A DNA stretch of 64,000 nt from Pseudobutyrivibrio sp. (GTDB lineage: Bacteria; Bacillota; Clostridia; Lachnospirales; Lachnospiraceae), in assembly GCA_017557435.1 (NCBI GenBank), contig JAFYYR010000004.1, positions 62,001 through 126,000 on the forward strand. The letters are read 5' to 3'. The position numbers and the translations under genes were made by a program. Shown piece by piece: positions 63,244 to 64,000 of the stretch. Each line of letters starts with the position of its first letter. The stretch's first letter is position 1. A model generated the notes under the pieces. The model ran no database searches. It had not been told where the DNA came from and worked only from the letters and a program-made list of their open reading frames with translations.

Positions 63244-64000
63244 TTAAGCGCGGCTAGCCTTTGGGCTAGTTCCGCATAGCTTATCAACAGATTTGATGAT
63301 TTCCTGAATTTCAGGAAGATAGTGCTCATGCTCTGTCATGAGCCTATCGATTTCATCTCTTTCTTCCTGGACAATTCGTCTATGATCCTCGATTCTATCT
63401 CTGATTTTCTTGCGGCGCATAACAAGTCTGTGGCGACACTCTGACATATCCTGGCGGTCAATTAAAGCATTAACCTGATTGAGCCAGATTTTGTCATCTG
63501 CAAGACCAATCTCAGAAAGTATTCTCTCAAGCTTATCATTGTAAAACTCAAGATCATAATTATTCTGGATATACCTCTTTTGATCACGAATCTTGTCCTG
63601 ATATTGTTCCCAAACATACTGTAGTTCAGCAGCTGATGAAACGTGATATTTGTCTTTTATGTATTCAATGCCATTAGTGACATTTACATACTTCATTCTC
63701 TCAACATTAAGCACACTAATTGCTTGATTGAGATGAACAATGGCTTCATGATTTCCCTTAACAATTGAATTCTGTCTAAGGAACACAATAAAACCGCTTG
63801 TAGCACATATAAATAAAACTATATAAACCCATATATAAATATCTGACTTAGTAGAATTCTGGGCTGCATTATACATAACATAAAGAAGCATCAAAAGAGC
63901 CATAAAGCTAACCATAATTATGGATGCCATTTTCTTAAAGAGCTTTTTCTGCTCTCTAAGTTCTTCTCTTTCTATCTCCCAACGGCTCTTCTCACCCTCC
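63244..64000 (-). CDS. Coiled-coil membrane protein (5' end outside window)
   Basis: The frame stays open to the right edge, past the ATG at 63930, and the upstream codons encode a highly charged segment, SRWEIEREELREQKKL, so the true start is beyond the window. Two membrane helices follow (VSFMALLMLLYVMYN and IYIWVYIVLFICATSGFIVF), then a long helical, charged cytoplasmic region with RHRLVMRRKKIRDRIED, probably coiled coil. No catalytic motif is visible. It could be a cell-envelope or division-associated protein; function unknown. Confidence 0.7.
   Translation of the reverse strand, partial: EGEKSRWEIEREELREQKKLFKKMASIIMVSFMALLMLLYVMYNAAQNSTKSDIYIWVYIVLFICATSGFIVFLRQNSIVKGNHEAIVHLNQAISVLNVERMKYVNVTNGIEYIKDKYHVSSAAELQYVWEQYQDKIRDQKRYIQNNYDLEFYNDKLERILSEIGLADDKIWLNQVNALIDRQDMSECRHRLVMRRKKIRDRIEDHRRIVQEERDEIDRLMTEHEHYLPEIQEIIKSVDKLCGTSPKASRA

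Overview
The window looks like chromosomal core DNA of a motile, anaerobic, low-G+C Gram-positive bacterium of the Clostridia, most likely a Lachnospiraceae member of the Butyrivibrio/Pseudobutyrivibrio kind. This is inferred from the anaerobic ribonucleotide reductase nrdD-nrdG, the CIRCE-controlled groESL, the ylxM-ffh-rpsP-khpA-rimM-trmD-rplS and rnc-smc-ftsY gene orders, lipoproteins with Gram-positive signals, flagellar and chemotaxis genes, and purine synthesis with two separate genes in place of a bifunctional PurH. No tRNA, rRNA, insertion sequence, prophage or CRISPR array was seen. Nearly everything is on the minus strand; only tmcAL (42785-43957) and an endonuclease/exonuclease/phosphatase-family gene (62161-63243) are on the plus strand.

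Layout, low to high coordinates. 1-9194: partial degV, a 93-nt three-way-junction element, groEL-groES behind a CIRCE operator, then (upstream on the minus strand) a membrane protein, a CPBP protease, a HAD phosphatase and a second type IIA topoisomerase pair. 9237-12480: nrdD-nrdG-dut with two NrdR boxes on the promoter. 12527-18491: a membrane protein with an acidic/basic tract, then an apparent operon of a SpoIIE-type phosphatase, a mini dihydropyrimidine-dehydrogenase-like flavoprotein and a lipoprotein. 18566-32626: a long housekeeping run from ylxM-ffh through ribosomal protein, rRNA/tRNA processing, signal peptidase, flagellar (FliK-like, FlhX) and GTPase genes to plsY-gpsA, punctuated by internal terminators and promoters. 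32631-40612: plsX-acpP, then rnc-smc-ftsY and a threonine deaminase. 40613-42784: yceD-rpmF and ackA, the latter divergent from tmcAL. 43958-46108: two accessory-looking, A/T-rich genes. 46235-49426: a chemoreceptor with its own sugar-binding lipoprotein. 49557-51729: the two purine genes. 51773-57890: a FliD-like protein, hisF-hisH, a large charged membrane protein, CheV and a lipoprotein. 57910-64000: a two-component system, a membrane protein, an MFS transporter, an EEP-family enzyme and a partial coiled-coil membrane protein.

How the parts fit. Deoxynucleotide supply (nrdD, nrdG, dut) forms one regulated unit. Phospholipid synthesis is present from both ends: plsX and acpP make and carry acyl groups, plsY and gpsA make acyl-glycerol-3-phosphate. 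SRP (ffh), its receptor (ftsY) and two signal peptidases cover export. Flagellar and chemotaxis functions are scattered as single genes among housekeeping genes.

The most unusual features are the three-way-junction element near 670-760, the pair of NrdR boxes that are also arms of an RNA hairpin, the palindrome on the ylxM-ffh -35 box, the truncated DPD-like flavoprotein linked to a SpoIIE phosphatase, the transporter-less binding protein next to a chemoreceptor, and the charged-tract membrane protein translationally coupled to hisH. No clearly new defence or mobile system was found.
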